From the NCBI GenBank assembly GCA_934373375.1, contig CAKROP010000010.1, forward strand, positions 1-15,670: a stretch of DNA of 15,670 bases, given 5' to 3'. How positions within the stretch are numbered: position 1 is the first letter of the stretch; every line of letters starts with the position of its first letter. The notes below the pieces were generated by a model that saw nothing but the letters and a program-made list of their open reading frames with translations, was not told the origin of the DNA and ran no database searches. Source of the DNA: an uncultured Anaerosacchariphilus sp. (GTDB lineage: Bacteria > Bacillota > Clostridia > Lachnospirales > Lachnospiraceae). Shown piece after piece: positions 7,528 through 15,324 of the stretch. Both the position numbers and the translations under genes were made by a program.

Positions 7528-8673
7528 TTACTCGTACAGGTTCTGTGCGATATCCGGATCCTCGCAGTTGTCTGCTGTATACCACTGGCATCCTGTATCT
7601 GTATCCTTAACAGCTGCGGTATTTCCGGAAGCTGCATCGTACAGAAGCTGAACCAGAGTCTCACCCATAGCTACCGGAGCCTGAGTAATGGAACCAAGCA
7701 GAACGCCGTCCTTAACTGCCTGAATCTGAGCTGCGCCAGAGTCAAAGCCTGCTGCAACGATCTTGCCCTCGCCAACGCCGCACTTGTTCAGGTTCTCGTT
7801 TGCGGTGATGATAGCGTTTGCGGAATGCTCGTTGGAGCCGTAGATTGCGATAGTATCCTTCTCGTTCATCAGAGCGGTTGCATCTGCTGCAGACAGCTCA
7901 GAGGTAACGCTTGCCGGTACACGAACATCGATAACAACGTCAGCGCCATCGGTCTTCTCAGCCTTGGAGTCTGCGATGTACTTGTCGTTTCCAACTACGT
8001 TAGAAGTCTTGCCATCAGCCTTAGCCAGCTCAGCGAACTTGTCGATGAAGCCAAGACCTCTGTTGATAACGGACTCGGAGGTAGCATCCTGAGCTACAAC
8101 ACCAACACGAACCGGAGCGGTTGCGTTAGCTACCTGATCCTTAACTGCCTCGTAAACCTTCTCTGCTGCCAGAGCGCCTGCTGCGTAGTTGTCAGTAGAG
8201 CAGTTTGCAAGTACGGATCCTTCCGGAGCGCCCGGAACACCAGAGTCAAATCCGACTACCGGAATGTTGCTGTCTTTTGCTTTCTGAAGCAGATCCTTAA
8301 CGGACTCTGTATCCAGAGCTGCCAGACCAACTGCTGTCGGGTTAGCGTTCAGAGCACTCTCAAGCTGCTGAACCTGCTGGGAAATGTTGGACTCACTGTC
8401 CGGACCTACGAAGTTAACAGTAACTCCGAGCTCTGCAGCCTTCTGCTCAACACCCTTCTTAACTGCCTGCCAGTACTGATGCTGCAGACCCTTGGAAACG
8501 ATCTCGAAAGACATTCCGCTTGCGTCAGCTGCCGGAGCTGCTGCTGCGTCGTCTGTGGTCTCTTCAGTTGCTGCGTCAGGTGTTGTGGTGGTGGTATCCT
8601 TGGAGCCGCCGCATGCGGTCAGTCCAACTACCATCGTTGCTGCAAGAACTGCTGCCAATACCTTCTTTTTCAT
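7528..8673 (-). CDS. Sugar-binding lipoprotein of the ABC importer (RbsB-like)
   Basis: Extracytoplasmic ligand-binding subunit of the adjacent importer, 381 residues. Lipobox LTAC with Cys21 follows a classic signal peptide. A Thr/Asp/Ala-rich linker spans about 22-53. The Peripla_BP_4 domain begins at MSFEIVSKGLQHQYWQAVKKG and contains AVGLAALDTESV, IPVVGFDSG, DTIAIYGSNEHSA and IVAAGFDSGAAQIQAVKDG, typical strands of the ribose/galactose-binding cluster. A strong AAAGGAGG site precedes the ATG. The 96-bp gap before it contains only a short ACTGC/GCAGT hairpin (8726-8740). A hairpin follows the gene, consistent with higher message levels than for the membrane subunits. The FucU neighbour suggests L-fucose or a similar deoxyhexose, but binding-pocket residues cannot be assigned by eye. 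Confidence 0.92.
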   Translation of the reverse strand: MKKKVLAAVLAATMVVGLTACGGSKDTTTTTPDAATEETTDDAAAAPAADASGMSFEIVSKGLQHQYWQAVKKGVEQKAAELGVTVNFVGPDSESNISQQVQQLESALNANPTAVGLAALDTESVKDLLQKAKDSNIPVVGFDSGVPGAPEGSVLANCSTDNYAAGALAAEKVYEAVKDQVANATAPVRVGVVAQDATSESVINRGLGFIDKFAELAKADGKTSNVVGNDKYIADSKAEKTDGADVVIDVRVPASVTSELSAADATALMNEKDTIAIYGSNEHSANAIITANENLNKCGVGEGKIVAAGFDSGAAQIQAVKDGVLLGSITQAPVAMGETLVQLLYDAASGNTAAVKDTDTGCQWYTADNCEDPDIAQNLYE

Positions 8674-8769
8674 GTAAAAATCCTCCTTTTATTAAGTTCT
8701 CCTTATTGGATTCTTTTTTATATGAACTGCTCGCCGCAGTACACATCGTTATATTGTTTTGAATTTCCT

Positions 8770-9774
8770 TTACTTATCCAGCTTCTTATTCTTCAGTACG
8801 TCGATGTAAACAGCTACAATCAGTACCAGTCCGATGATAATCTGCTGATAGTTTGCCTGAAGTCCGATAAGCGGAAGTCCTGTCTGGAGTACGGACATAA
8901 TGAATACTCCCAGGATAGTACCGGAGATACTTCCGGCTCCACCGCTCATGGAGGTTCCTCCGATGATAGCTCCGCCGATAGCGTTCAGCTCTACACCACC
9001 GCCGCCGCCGGGCGCCATGGACTGGAATGCGGAGCTGTAAGCCAGCGCTGCAAGTCCTGTAAAGATACCGGAGAATATATACGCCATGGTCTGATATTTT
9101 GCTACGTTGATACCGGACAGGCGGGTTGCCTCTTTGTTACTTCCGATTGCGATGATGTAACGTCCTGTACGTGTCTTATTGAGCACGATGCTCATAACCA
9201 CTGCCAGAATCATGACCCACAGGAAGCCCAGAGGAAGCTTGGTCTCGCCTACTGTCAGCTTGAACAGGCTTCTGGTCCAGCCGTTGGGTGCGGTAGCGCC
9301 CGGCCAGGTTACACTGGCTCCGCCGGTAGCGATAGCGCCCAGACCTCTGGCAATCATCATGGTACAGAGGGTTGCCAGGAACGGAGCGTGTCCGCCCTTG
9401 GAAACAATCAGTCCATTGATAATTCCCATTACCAGACCGCAAATCAGGGTTGCCAGAATACCTACGATAACCGGCATTCCCTGACGTGTAATCAGGTATC
9501 CGCCAATCAGTGCGTAGCAGAACATACCGGTTCCGATGGAAAGGTCAACACCGCCTGTAATCAGGCAGAAGGTTACGCCGATTCCAAGGAATGCCAGGTA
9601 GTATGTATAATCCATGATACTTAACAGTGTAGAATACTGCCGGAATGAGGGGCTTACCGCGCTGAAGAACGCTATCAGGGCAATCAGCACAATCACGACG
9701 ACAATTTTCTGTACACCAATCGCTCTCACAAGCGGATTGTTTGTAAAAGCATTTCCGTTTTTCTTGTCTGTCAT
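8770..9774 (-). CDS. ABC sugar importer permease, RbsC-like (second permease of the operon)
   Basis: Integral membrane subunit of 334 residues in the BPD_transp_2 (RbsC/AraH) family, with about 8-10 hydrophobic helices starting near residue 23. Family hallmarks are GVTFCLITGGVDLSIGTGMF, the segment ATLCTMMIARGLGAIATGG, and the cytoplasmic loop GRYIIAIGSNKEATRLSGIN thought to contact the ATPase, then GGAIIGGTSMSGGAGSISGT. The ATG at 9772-9774 has an AGGAGGGA site. It starts 14 bp after the ATPase stop and is paralogous to the permease at 11303. The two probably form a heterodimeric channel with the single ATPase gene, as in the RhaPQ and LsrCD importers, rather than the RbsC homodimer. Confidence 0.93.
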   Translation of the reverse strand: MTDKKNGNAFTNNPLVRAIGVQKIVVVIVLIALIAFFSAVSPSFRQYSTLLSIMDYTYYLAFLGIGVTFCLITGGVDLSIGTGMFCYALIGGYLITRQGMPVIVGILATLICGLVMGIINGLIVSKGGHAPFLATLCTMMIARGLGAIATGGASVTWPGATAPNGWTRSLFKLTVGETKLPLGFLWVMILAVVMSIVLNKTRTGRYIIAIGSNKEATRLSGINVAKYQTMAYIFSGIFTGLAALAYSSAFQSMAPGGGGGVELNAIGGAIIGGTSMSGGAGSISGTILGVFIMSVLQTGLPLIGLQANYQQIIIGLVLIVAVYIDVLKNKKLDK

Positions 9775-9788
9775 TGTCTTATTCCCTC

Positions 9789-11282
9789 CTAATTTCTAAG
9801 CGTTGCCGCGTGCATGATCCGCTCCTGTGTGGCTTCTTCGATTCCCAGCTCGCCGGTCTTTCTTCCCTCACACATGACTACGATACGGTCACTCATTCGC
9901 AGAATCTCTGTCATCTCTGAAGAAATCATGATAATGGATTTTCCTTCCGCTACCAGCTCATTCATCAGGTGATAAATCTCGCTCTTCGCGCCTACGTCAA
10001 TACCTCTGGTAGGCTCGTCAAAAATCAGGATGTCGCAGTTTCTTACCAGCCACTTGGCAATAACCACCTTCTGCTGGTTTCCTCCGGACAGATTGACTAC
10101 CAGCTGATCCACGCTGGGGGTCTTGGTCTTCAGGGCCTCTACATATTCCTGCGCTGTATCCTTCTCCTTCTTCTTATCAATGAAGATACCCTTCATGAAG
10201 TTCTCCATGGAAGCCATGGTGGAGTTCTCAGCTACTGTCTTGTCTACTACGATACCGAAACGCTTACGGTCCTCGGAAAGGTATCCGATACCACATTTAA
10301 CAGCGTCCTGCGGAGTCTTGATATCGACCTTCTGTCCATTGACATAGATATCGCCGCTGTCCTTCGGGTCTGCTCCGAACAGCGCTCTGGCTGTCTCGGT
10401 ACGGCCCGCTCCCATCAGTCCGGAGAAGCCGAGGATTTCGCCCTTGTGAAGCTCGAAGCTTACATCCTTTACCATTCTTCCCGCATTCAGGTGCTCTACC
10501 TTCAGGACCACCGGCGCGTCCGGCGCAACCTGGCTTTCTGTCTTCGGATCCTCATAGATCACACGGCCAACCATCATGTTGATGATGTCGTCCTTGGTGG
10601 AATCCTTGGTAATCAGGGTTCCTACATATCCGCCGTCACGCATAACGGTTACACGGTCTGTGATAACCTTAATCTCGTCCATACGGTGTGAGATATATAC
10701 GATACCCATCTGCTTATCGCGCAGGTCCCGGATAATCTTGAACAGCTCCTCGATCTCCGCCTCTGTCAGCGCTGCTGACGGCTCGTCGAAGATAATAACC
10801 TTCGCTTCGTGGGAGATAGCCTTTGCAATCTCACACATCTGCTGCTTTCCGACTGTCAGGCGGCTCATGGTCTCCTTCGGGTCGATATTGATACCAAGCT
10901 GGTCGAACAGCTTCTTTGCTTCTTCATTCATCTTCTTATCGTCGATGAGTTTTCCGTTCATGTACTCACGTCCGATAAAAATGTTCTGAGCTACGGTCAG
11001 ATGACCCATCATGTTCAGCTCCTGGTGCACGATAACGATACCTGCATCCTGGGCCTCTCTCGGATTGGTGAATTCTACTTCCTTACCCTCATAGGTAATG
11101 GTTCCCGCATCCTTATGGTAAATACCTGTCAGAACCTTCATCAGAGTTGACTTGCCGGCTCCGTTCTCACCCATCAGGGCGTGAACCTCTCCCTTGCGGA
11201 CCTCCAGGTCTACGTGATCCAGCGCATGTACGCCGGGGAACGACTTGTCAATTCCCTTCATGGTTAAAATTACGTCACCCAT
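9789..11282 (-). CDS. ABC sugar importer ATP-binding protein with two nucleotide-binding domains (RbsA/MglA-like)
   Basis: Cytoplasmic ATPase of 497 residues, the normal size for the double-domain RbsA/MglA/AraG group. Domain 1 has Walker A GENGAGKST (38-46), signature LTVGKQQ (142-148) and Walker B VIIFDEP (162-168). Domain 2 has a degenerate Walker A, GLMGAGRTE (288-296), typical of the family, plus signature LSGGNQQ (398-404) and Walker B ILIFDEP (418-424). YLSEDRKRFG (334-343) is also characteristic. It sits between two paralogous permease genes, 20 bp after one and 14 bp before the other, and is the only ATPase in the window. It could therefore also serve ligands delivered by the other binding proteins. 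Confidence 0.96.
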   Translation of the reverse strand: MGDVILTMKGIDKSFPGVHALDHVDLEVRKGEVHALMGENGAGKSTLMKVLTGIYHKDAGTITYEGKEVEFTNPREAQDAGIVIVHQELNMMGHLTVAQNIFIGREYMNGKLIDDKKMNEEAKKLFDQLGINIDPKETMSRLTVGKQQMCEIAKAISHEAKVIIFDEPSAALTEAEIEELFKIIRDLRDKQMGIVYISHRMDEIKVITDRVTVMRDGGYVGTLITKDSTKDDIINMMVGRVIYEDPKTESQVAPDAPVVLKVEHLNAGRMVKDVSFELHKGEILGFSGLMGAGRTETARALFGADPKDSGDIYVNGQKVDIKTPQDAVKCGIGYLSEDRKRFGIVVDKTVAENSTMASMENFMKGIFIDKKKEKDTAQEYVEALKTKTPSVDQLVVNLSGGNQQKVVIAKWLVRNCDILIFDEPTRGIDVGAKSEIYHLMNELVAEGKSIIMISSEMTEILRMSDRIVVMCEGRKTGELGIEEATQERIMHAATLRN

Positions 11283-11302
11283 TTTTCGCTTCCCCCTTCC
11301 GA

Positions 11303-12304
11303 TTAATTCCGTCTGCGCCGGCTTCTAAGGTCAGCGTAAACAACCACCAGTACGATGATACCAGTAATGATATACTGATAATTGATCTGGAATCCCATAG
11401 CCAGGATTCCCTCCTGCAGAAGGGCTATAATCAGAACTCCTACCAGAGTTCCGGCGATGGATGCCACTCCACCGGTCATGGAGGTACCGCCCATTACGCA
11501 GCCTGCGATTGCCTCGTTGTTGAAGGTATCGCCCAGACCCGGCTGAACGGTGGTGTATGCTCCTACATAGAAGATAGCTGCAAGTCCTGCCAGCAGGCCA
11601 CAGATGATGTAGGCAAGCATTTCCCATTTCTTTGTATTTACACCGGACAGGCGAACCGCCTCTCGGTTGCTTCCGATACAGAGAATGTATCTTCCGGCTT
11701 TTGTCTTATTTAAAATAATGGAGCAGATAATCGCGCCGATAATCAGGTAGATAAGACCGGTCGGAATATCCGTACCGTTTATCTTCATCTTTACCAGATT
11801 ACGGAACCAGCCGTTGGCGTCCGCTGACTGGGGCCAGCTGACAGACTGTGTCTTGGTAAATACGGAGCCGACGCCCTTCGCAATCATCATGCTCGCCATG
11901 GAGGTAATGAAGGAGGGCAATCCTGCGTAAGCTACCAGGAAACCATTGATGATACCGAAGATGGTTCCTACCAGGATGCTTACCAGCAGACATACCGGAA
12001 GCGGTACACCCTTCAGGGTCAGCATATATCCTGAAATCAGTGCTGAACAGAACATAACCGGTCCGATTGAAAAATCGATTCCTCCGGTCGCAATTACGAA
12101 TGTTACACCCAGTGCAAGAAATCCTAAAAAGTAAGCGTAGTTCAGAGCACTTACGATTCGAGAATAACTTACGAAGCTTGCATTTGTCTTAATCAGCGGC
12201 GTCGCAATGGCAAACAGTATGTACAGCACCACCATAACACACAGCAGAACCAATGTGTTAAAGCCAATCTTTTTGACGAACGCATTTTCTTTTATCTTCT
12301 CCAC
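11303..12304 (-). CDS. ABC sugar importer permease, RbsC-like (first gene of the operon)
   Basis: BPD_transp_2-family membrane subunit, 333 residues from the chosen GTG start. The frame also offers an ATG at 12337. GTG at 12304 is preferred because AGGAGG lies 7 nt upstream and the product then begins VEKIKENAFVKKIGF, directly before the first helix, like its paralogue. Hallmarks are GVTFVIATGGIDFSIGPVMF, SMMIAKGVGSVFTKT, GRYILCIGSNREAVRLSGVN and GCVMGGTSMTGGVASIAGT. It is clearly homologous to, but diverged from, the permease at 8770, and the pair brackets the ATPase gene. As first gene it follows a leader of about 100 nt and the promoter at 12413-12441. Confidence 0.92.
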   Translation of the reverse strand: MEKIKENAFVKKIGFNTLVLLCVMVVLYILFAIATPLIKTNASFVSYSRIVSALNYAYFLGFLALGVTFVIATGGIDFSIGPVMFCSALISGYMLTLKGVPLPVCLLVSILVGTIFGIINGFLVAYAGLPSFITSMASMMIAKGVGSVFTKTQSVSWPQSADANGWFRNLVKMKINGTDIPTGLIYLIIGAIICSIILNKTKAGRYILCIGSNREAVRLSGVNTKKWEMLAYIICGLLAGLAAIFYVGAYTTVQPGLGDTFNNEAIAGCVMGGTSMTGGVASIAGTLVGVLIIALLQEGILAMGFQINYQYIITGIIVLVVVYADLRSRRRRN

Positions 12305-12311
12305 TTTCCTT

Positions 12312-12317
12312 CCTCCT
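12312..12317 (-). promoter_or_regulatory. Ribosome binding site that decides the GTG start of the first permease gene
   Basis: A perfect AGGAGG on the minus strand, 7 nt before the GTG at 12302-12304. The competing ATG at 12335-12337 has only a purine-rich GGGGTGAGG and would add 11 polar residues with no counterpart in the paralogue. Confidence 0.8.
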
Positions 12318-12350
12318 AACTTCTGACTGCCCCTCATGCCTCACCCCATA

Positions 12351-12382
12351 AAGAGACAAAAGGAACGGAACAACCGTCTCTT
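12351..12382 (-). other. Leader hairpin of the importer operon
   Basis: Arms AAGAGAC/GTCTCTT (12351-12357 and 12376-12382) enclose an 18-nt loop inside the predicted 5' leader. There is no T-run, so it is not an intrinsic terminator. It resembles no riboswitch class that I recognise. Confidence 0.4.
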
Positions 12383-12412
12383 AAGTCTTGTCCGCTCTGT
12401 CAATCTATGACT

Positions 12413-12441
12413 ATTATATGTCCAAAATATGAATAAAGTAA
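12413..12441 (-). promoter_or_regulatory. Candidate promoter of the importer-fucU operon
   Basis: On the minus strand a perfect TATAAT (12413-12418) lies 17 bp from TTACTT (12436-12441), a poor -35. A good -10 with a bad -35 is the usual form of an activator-dependent promoter. Repeats fitting an AraC-type activator lie immediately upstream. The start would be near 12406, giving a leader of about 100 nt. Confidence 0.6.
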
Positions 12442-12443
12442 TA

Positions 12444-12504
12444 GAAAATCTTTTTGGAAAAGTTGAAAATCTTCTTTAAATCAACGCGAATATGGTAAAA
12501 ATCT
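12444..12504 (-). promoter_or_regulatory. Direct repeats upstream of the importer promoter, candidate response-regulator sites
   Basis: On the minus strand AAGATTTTC occurs at 12444-12452 and 12465-12473, offset by exactly 21 bp (two helical turns). The shared core AGATTTT occurs a third time at 12498-12504, another 32 bp (about three turns) upstream, inside a small inverted repeat ATGGTA/TACCAT (12493-12510 region). The proximal copy ends 3 bp from the -35. Tandem half-sites 21 bp apart next to a weak -35 match how AraC-family activators bind. The AraC-type response regulator encoded just upstream is the obvious candidate. Confidence 0.55.
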
Positions 12505-12537
12505 ACCATTTTCCAACATAAACAAAGATCCAACAAA

Positions 12538-12557
12538 CCCGGCACATACGTGCCGGG
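12538..12557 (-). terminator. Intrinsic terminator after the three-gene sensory unit
   Basis: A perfect 8-bp stem CCCGGCAC/GTGCCGGG with a 4-nt loop, about 13 nt past the stop of the anchored binding-protein gene. On the minus strand it runs into TTTGTTGGATCTTTG, a weak, interrupted T-run, so some readthrough into the importer operon is possible. Confidence 0.65.
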
Positions 12558-12569
12558 CCCGTTAAATCT

Positions 12570-13547
12570 CTATTTCGCCACCGGGAAGAGCAGCTTCTGA
12601 TTCTCCTCGGTATACATATTTTCTTTGGTAATCAGTTCGGAGCCGGAGTCAATGCTTTTCTCCGTCTTCTCGCCCCGCGTCACGCGGACGGCGGTCTCTA
12701 CGCCCAGATATCCCATATTAAAGGGCTTCTGGACCACCAGCGCGTCGAAAACGCCGGATTCCAGGAACTGAATCTGCTCGATGGAGCTGTCGATGCTGCC
12801 CATATGGACCATATCGGTTTTCCCAAGATTCCGGACTGCCCGGGCCGCTCCCACGGCGGAGTATTCATTCGTTCCTACAATCAGATCCATCGCCGGATAT
12901 TTCTTCAGGAGCTCTTTCGTCAGCTCATAGGCTTTATCTGTATCAGAATCGCAGAATACAATCTCCGCCACCTGTGAGCCGGCGTCACCCAGACCTGCGC
13001 GAAAGCCTGCCTCCCGTCCCACCGCCGTGGAGCTGCCCTTCACATGCCCCACGATTCCAATGACACTGTCCTCCTTCACAAACCGCTTCATATAGCTGCC
13101 CAGCTTATAACCGGCCTCATAATTATCGGTGGCCACCACTGCGCTGCCCATGGGCTCATCCATGGTGGAGTCTGCCAACACCAGCCGGATTCCTGCTTTT
13201 TCGATCTGCTCCGCATATGCTGCGGTCTGATCCGTACTGCTGGGGCAGAGCACGATAGCGTCCGGCTTCGACGCAATGGCGTCCAGAATCATCTGGTTCT
13301 GCGTATCCACCTCACGCTCATTTTCCGGACCCATGACAGTCAGATTCACATTATATTCCTCTGCTGCGGTCTCCCCGCCCTGATACACGGAAGTCCAGAA
13401 ATCCGTATCATCCAGGGCTTTCTGTATCAGCACGATATCCAACGGGCGCGCAGCGTCCCGGGCCTTTTTCCAGTACCAGAGGCCGCCGGCCAGCACAATC
13501 AGGGCCGTGCCGGCAGCCAGAAGCATCCGTGCCCGTTTTTTACTCAT
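12570..13547 (-). CDS. Signal-anchored sugar-binding protein, candidate ligand sensor of the adjacent kinase
   Basis: A 325-residue Peripla_BP_4-type protein. It begins with a basic MSKKRAR, a hydrophobic helix (about 8-24) and then WYWKK, with neither a lipobox cysteine nor a convincing cleavage site. It therefore looks like an uncleaved signal anchor holding the binding domain on the outer membrane face. The domain starts at LDIVLIQKALDDTDFWTSVYQGG and includes AIVLCPSSTDQT, IRLVLADSTMD, VATDNYEAGYKLG, DLIVGTNEYSAVGAARAV and the C-terminal hinge strands. The ATG at 13545-13547 overlaps the kinase stop by 8 bp (ATGAGTAA); a TTG six bases upstream is less likely. Coupling to the kinase, the anchor and the absence of an adjacent permease favour a sensory over a transport role, as for XylFII. 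The ligand is unknown. Confidence 0.87.
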   Translation of the reverse strand: MSKKRARMLLAAGTALIVLAGGLWYWKKARDAARPLDIVLIQKALDDTDFWTSVYQGGETAAEEYNVNLTVMGPENEREVDTQNQMILDAIASKPDAIVLCPSSTDQTAAYAEQIEKAGIRLVLADSTMDEPMGSAVVATDNYEAGYKLGSYMKRFVKEDSVIGIVGHVKGSSTAVGREAGFRAGLGDAGSQVAEIVFCDSDTDKAYELTKELLKKYPAMDLIVGTNEYSAVGAARAVRNLGKTDMVHMGSIDSSIEQIQFLESGVFDALVVQKPFNMGYLGVETAVRVTRGEKTEKSIDSGSELITKENMYTEENQKLLFPVAK

Positions 13548-15324
13548 TTTCAACTGCCGTCACATCCTTTCCGGCCGGAATCACCACAATGGCCCTGGTT
13601 CCCTGTCCCGGCTCGCTCTCAAAACGCAGCCCGTATTCCGGGCCGTAGAACAGCCGGATCCGTTCATTTACATTGGAGACGCCCACGCCGTTGGACTTTG
13701 TATCCCGGATGTGTTTTTCGAAGATATGGGCCAGCGCCTCCGCGTCCATGCCGATGCCGTCGTCCTCCACCTCCAGCTGTATGAGGCCGCCGGTTCGGAA
13801 ACCGCGGATTTCAATGATGCCTTTTCCTTCTTTATATTTGATACCGTGATAAATGGCATTCTCTACCAGCGGCTGCAAAAGGAGTTTTACAATTTTTTCC
13901 TCTCTTATGTCTTCTTCTACCGAAATCGAATATTCCAGTTTATCCTTATACCGCATTTTCTGAATGGTCAGATATGCCTCGGTGCAGTCCAGCTCCTCGC
14001 CAATGGTCACCAGCTCCTGTTCGTTGCTGATGGTCCGACGCAGCAGACGCGCCAGGGACGACGTCATGGTTACAACTTCCTTGTTTTTGCCCCACTCGGC
14101 CATCCAGATGATGGAATCCAGGGTATTATACAGAAAATGAGGGCTAATCTGGGATTGTAACGCCTTCAGCTCGTACTTGCGCTTGGCCCGCTGCTCCTGC
14201 TCGCTCTGCCGCATCAGGTTCTGAATTTCCTCGGTCATAATATTGAAGCTGCGGGTCAGGGAGCCAATCTCATTGCTGTCCCGCACTGCCAGGGCCGCAT
14301 TACTGAAATTGCCCCGCTCCACTTCCTTCATGGAGCGCTCCAGTCCCTTAATGGGCCGGGTAATTTCGCTGGAAAGCAGGTAGGCCAATGTCAGCGCCAC
14401 GGTAAAAAGCAGCAGCGCCATAACCACATAAATCAGCCGCGCCGCGTCCGCGTCTGCCATCAGCTCCGCCACGCTGGAAACGCCCACCACGATCCAGCCG
14501 GTGGCCTCCGACCGGGAAATGGTGTATAGCTTTCCATCCTCTGTCAGGAAAGAGGAGTCTGTGCTCTCCATGACCTCGGAAATCAATTCATGCTTCATAC
14601 CGCTGTAGATCAGCTGCTGCTGGGGATGATAGACAATACTTCCGTCCTTATCCAGGATATAGATATAGCCCTTATTGCCCAGGCTGATGCGTTCACACAG
14701 CTCCCGGATGGAGTTGTAATTCAAATCCACGAAAAATACGCCGCAGACGCCGGGATTCGCCTTGTTGGTAATGCTCCGGCTTAAGGTCACCACCCAGTCG
14801 TATTTATCCCGCACCGCGTTCTGCACATGCGAGGATGAGATAGCTGCCTGTCCGTTCAGTTCCAGCGCCTCCTGATACCAGGACATGGCGCTCACCTTCG
14901 TATAGGGATTCAGCTCCGCGTCCCCGTCATTGATGACCGGATCCCGATCCTGAGGCAGTAACGCGATATTCGTAATATCCCCGCGGGTATCCGACACAGT
15001 CTTAAATACGGTAGTAATACGCTCCCGCAGCTGCCTCGCGCGCTCGTCGCTCAAATTTTCCGTGAAGAGATAATCCCGGACATCATAGTTACTGGATACG
15101 ATATAGGAAATATTTTCCATATAATTGATATAAGAATCAATGTCGTTGTTTACCTGGCCAATCAGCTGCGAGGTATAGGCCTTGGAATTCTTCAGAACCG
15201 TATTTTCCGTATACCGCAGGGAAATCACCAGATAGGTCAGCAGGGAAAAGACAATCAGCACACTGAATACCACTATAATCGAAGTACGGATACTGCGGAA
15301 CCGCGTCAGCAGATTCTTTTTCAT
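13540..15324 (-). CDS. Sensor histidine kinase, LytS/YesM type with extracellular sensor domain
   Basis: A 594-residue membrane kinase. TM1 (about 15-37) and TM2 (about 297-318) flank an extracellular domain of roughly 260 residues that resembles dCache; its membrane-distal part contains GYIYILDKDGSIVYHP (219-234). HAMP follows (about 317-370), then a coiled linker. The His_kinase (PF06580) segment LQSQISPHFLYNTLDSI has the predicted phosphoacceptor His396. The HATPase_c domain has the N box PLVENAIYHGI (Asn489), G1 DDGIGMD (521-527) and G2 GVGVSNVNERI (546-556). No part appears lost. The ATG overlaps the response-regulator stop by 4 bp (ATGA), and its own stop overlaps the binding-protein start. 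It should phosphorylate the AraC-type response regulator after a signal from the anchored binding protein or a directly bound ligand. Confidence 0.95.
   Translation of the reverse strand: MKKNLLTRFRSIRTSIIVVFSVLIVFSLLTYLVISLRYTENTVLKNSKAYTSQLIGQVNNDIDSYINYMENISYIVSSNYDVRDYLFTENLSDERARQLRERITTVFKTVSDTRGDITNIALLPQDRDPVINDGDAELNPYTKVSAMSWYQEALELNGQAAISSSHVQNAVRDKYDWVVTLSRSITNKANPGVCGVFFVDLNYNSIRELCERISLGNKGYIYILDKDGSIVYHPQQQLIYSGMKHELISEVMESTDSSFLTEDGKLYTISRSEATGWIVVGVSSVAELMADADAARLIYVVMALLLFTVALTLAYLLSSEITRPIKGLERSMKEVERGNFSNAALAVRDSNEIGSLTRSFNIMTEEIQNLMRQSEQEQRAKRKYELKALQSQISPHFLYNTLDSIIWMAEWGKNKEVVTMTSSLARLLRRTISNEQELVTIGEELDCTEAYLTIQKMRYKDKLEYSISVEEDIREEKIVKLLLQPLVENAIYHGIKYKEGKGIIEIRGFRTGGLIQLEVEDDGIGMDAEALAHIFEKHIRDTKSNGVGVSNVNERIRLFYGPEYGLRFESEPGQGTRAIVVIPAGKDVTAVENE

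Noticed and set aside
8726..8740. Hairpin ACTGC/GCAGT before the importer binding-protein gene.
   Set aside because: The stem is only 5 bp with no proper T-run; too weak to call as a terminator or regulatory structure.
7825..9624. A 599-codon open frame on the plus strand.
   Set aside because: It is antisense to the binding-protein and permease genes, which have full family signatures. Its product is Cys/Ser-rich low-complexity sequence produced by reading Ala and Gly codons backwards, with no ribosome site.
12383..12405. A possible catabolite-responsive cre site near the importer transcription start.
   Set aside because: The best segment on the minus strand, around TTGACAGAGCGGACAA, lacks the central CG and the symmetry that cre sites need.
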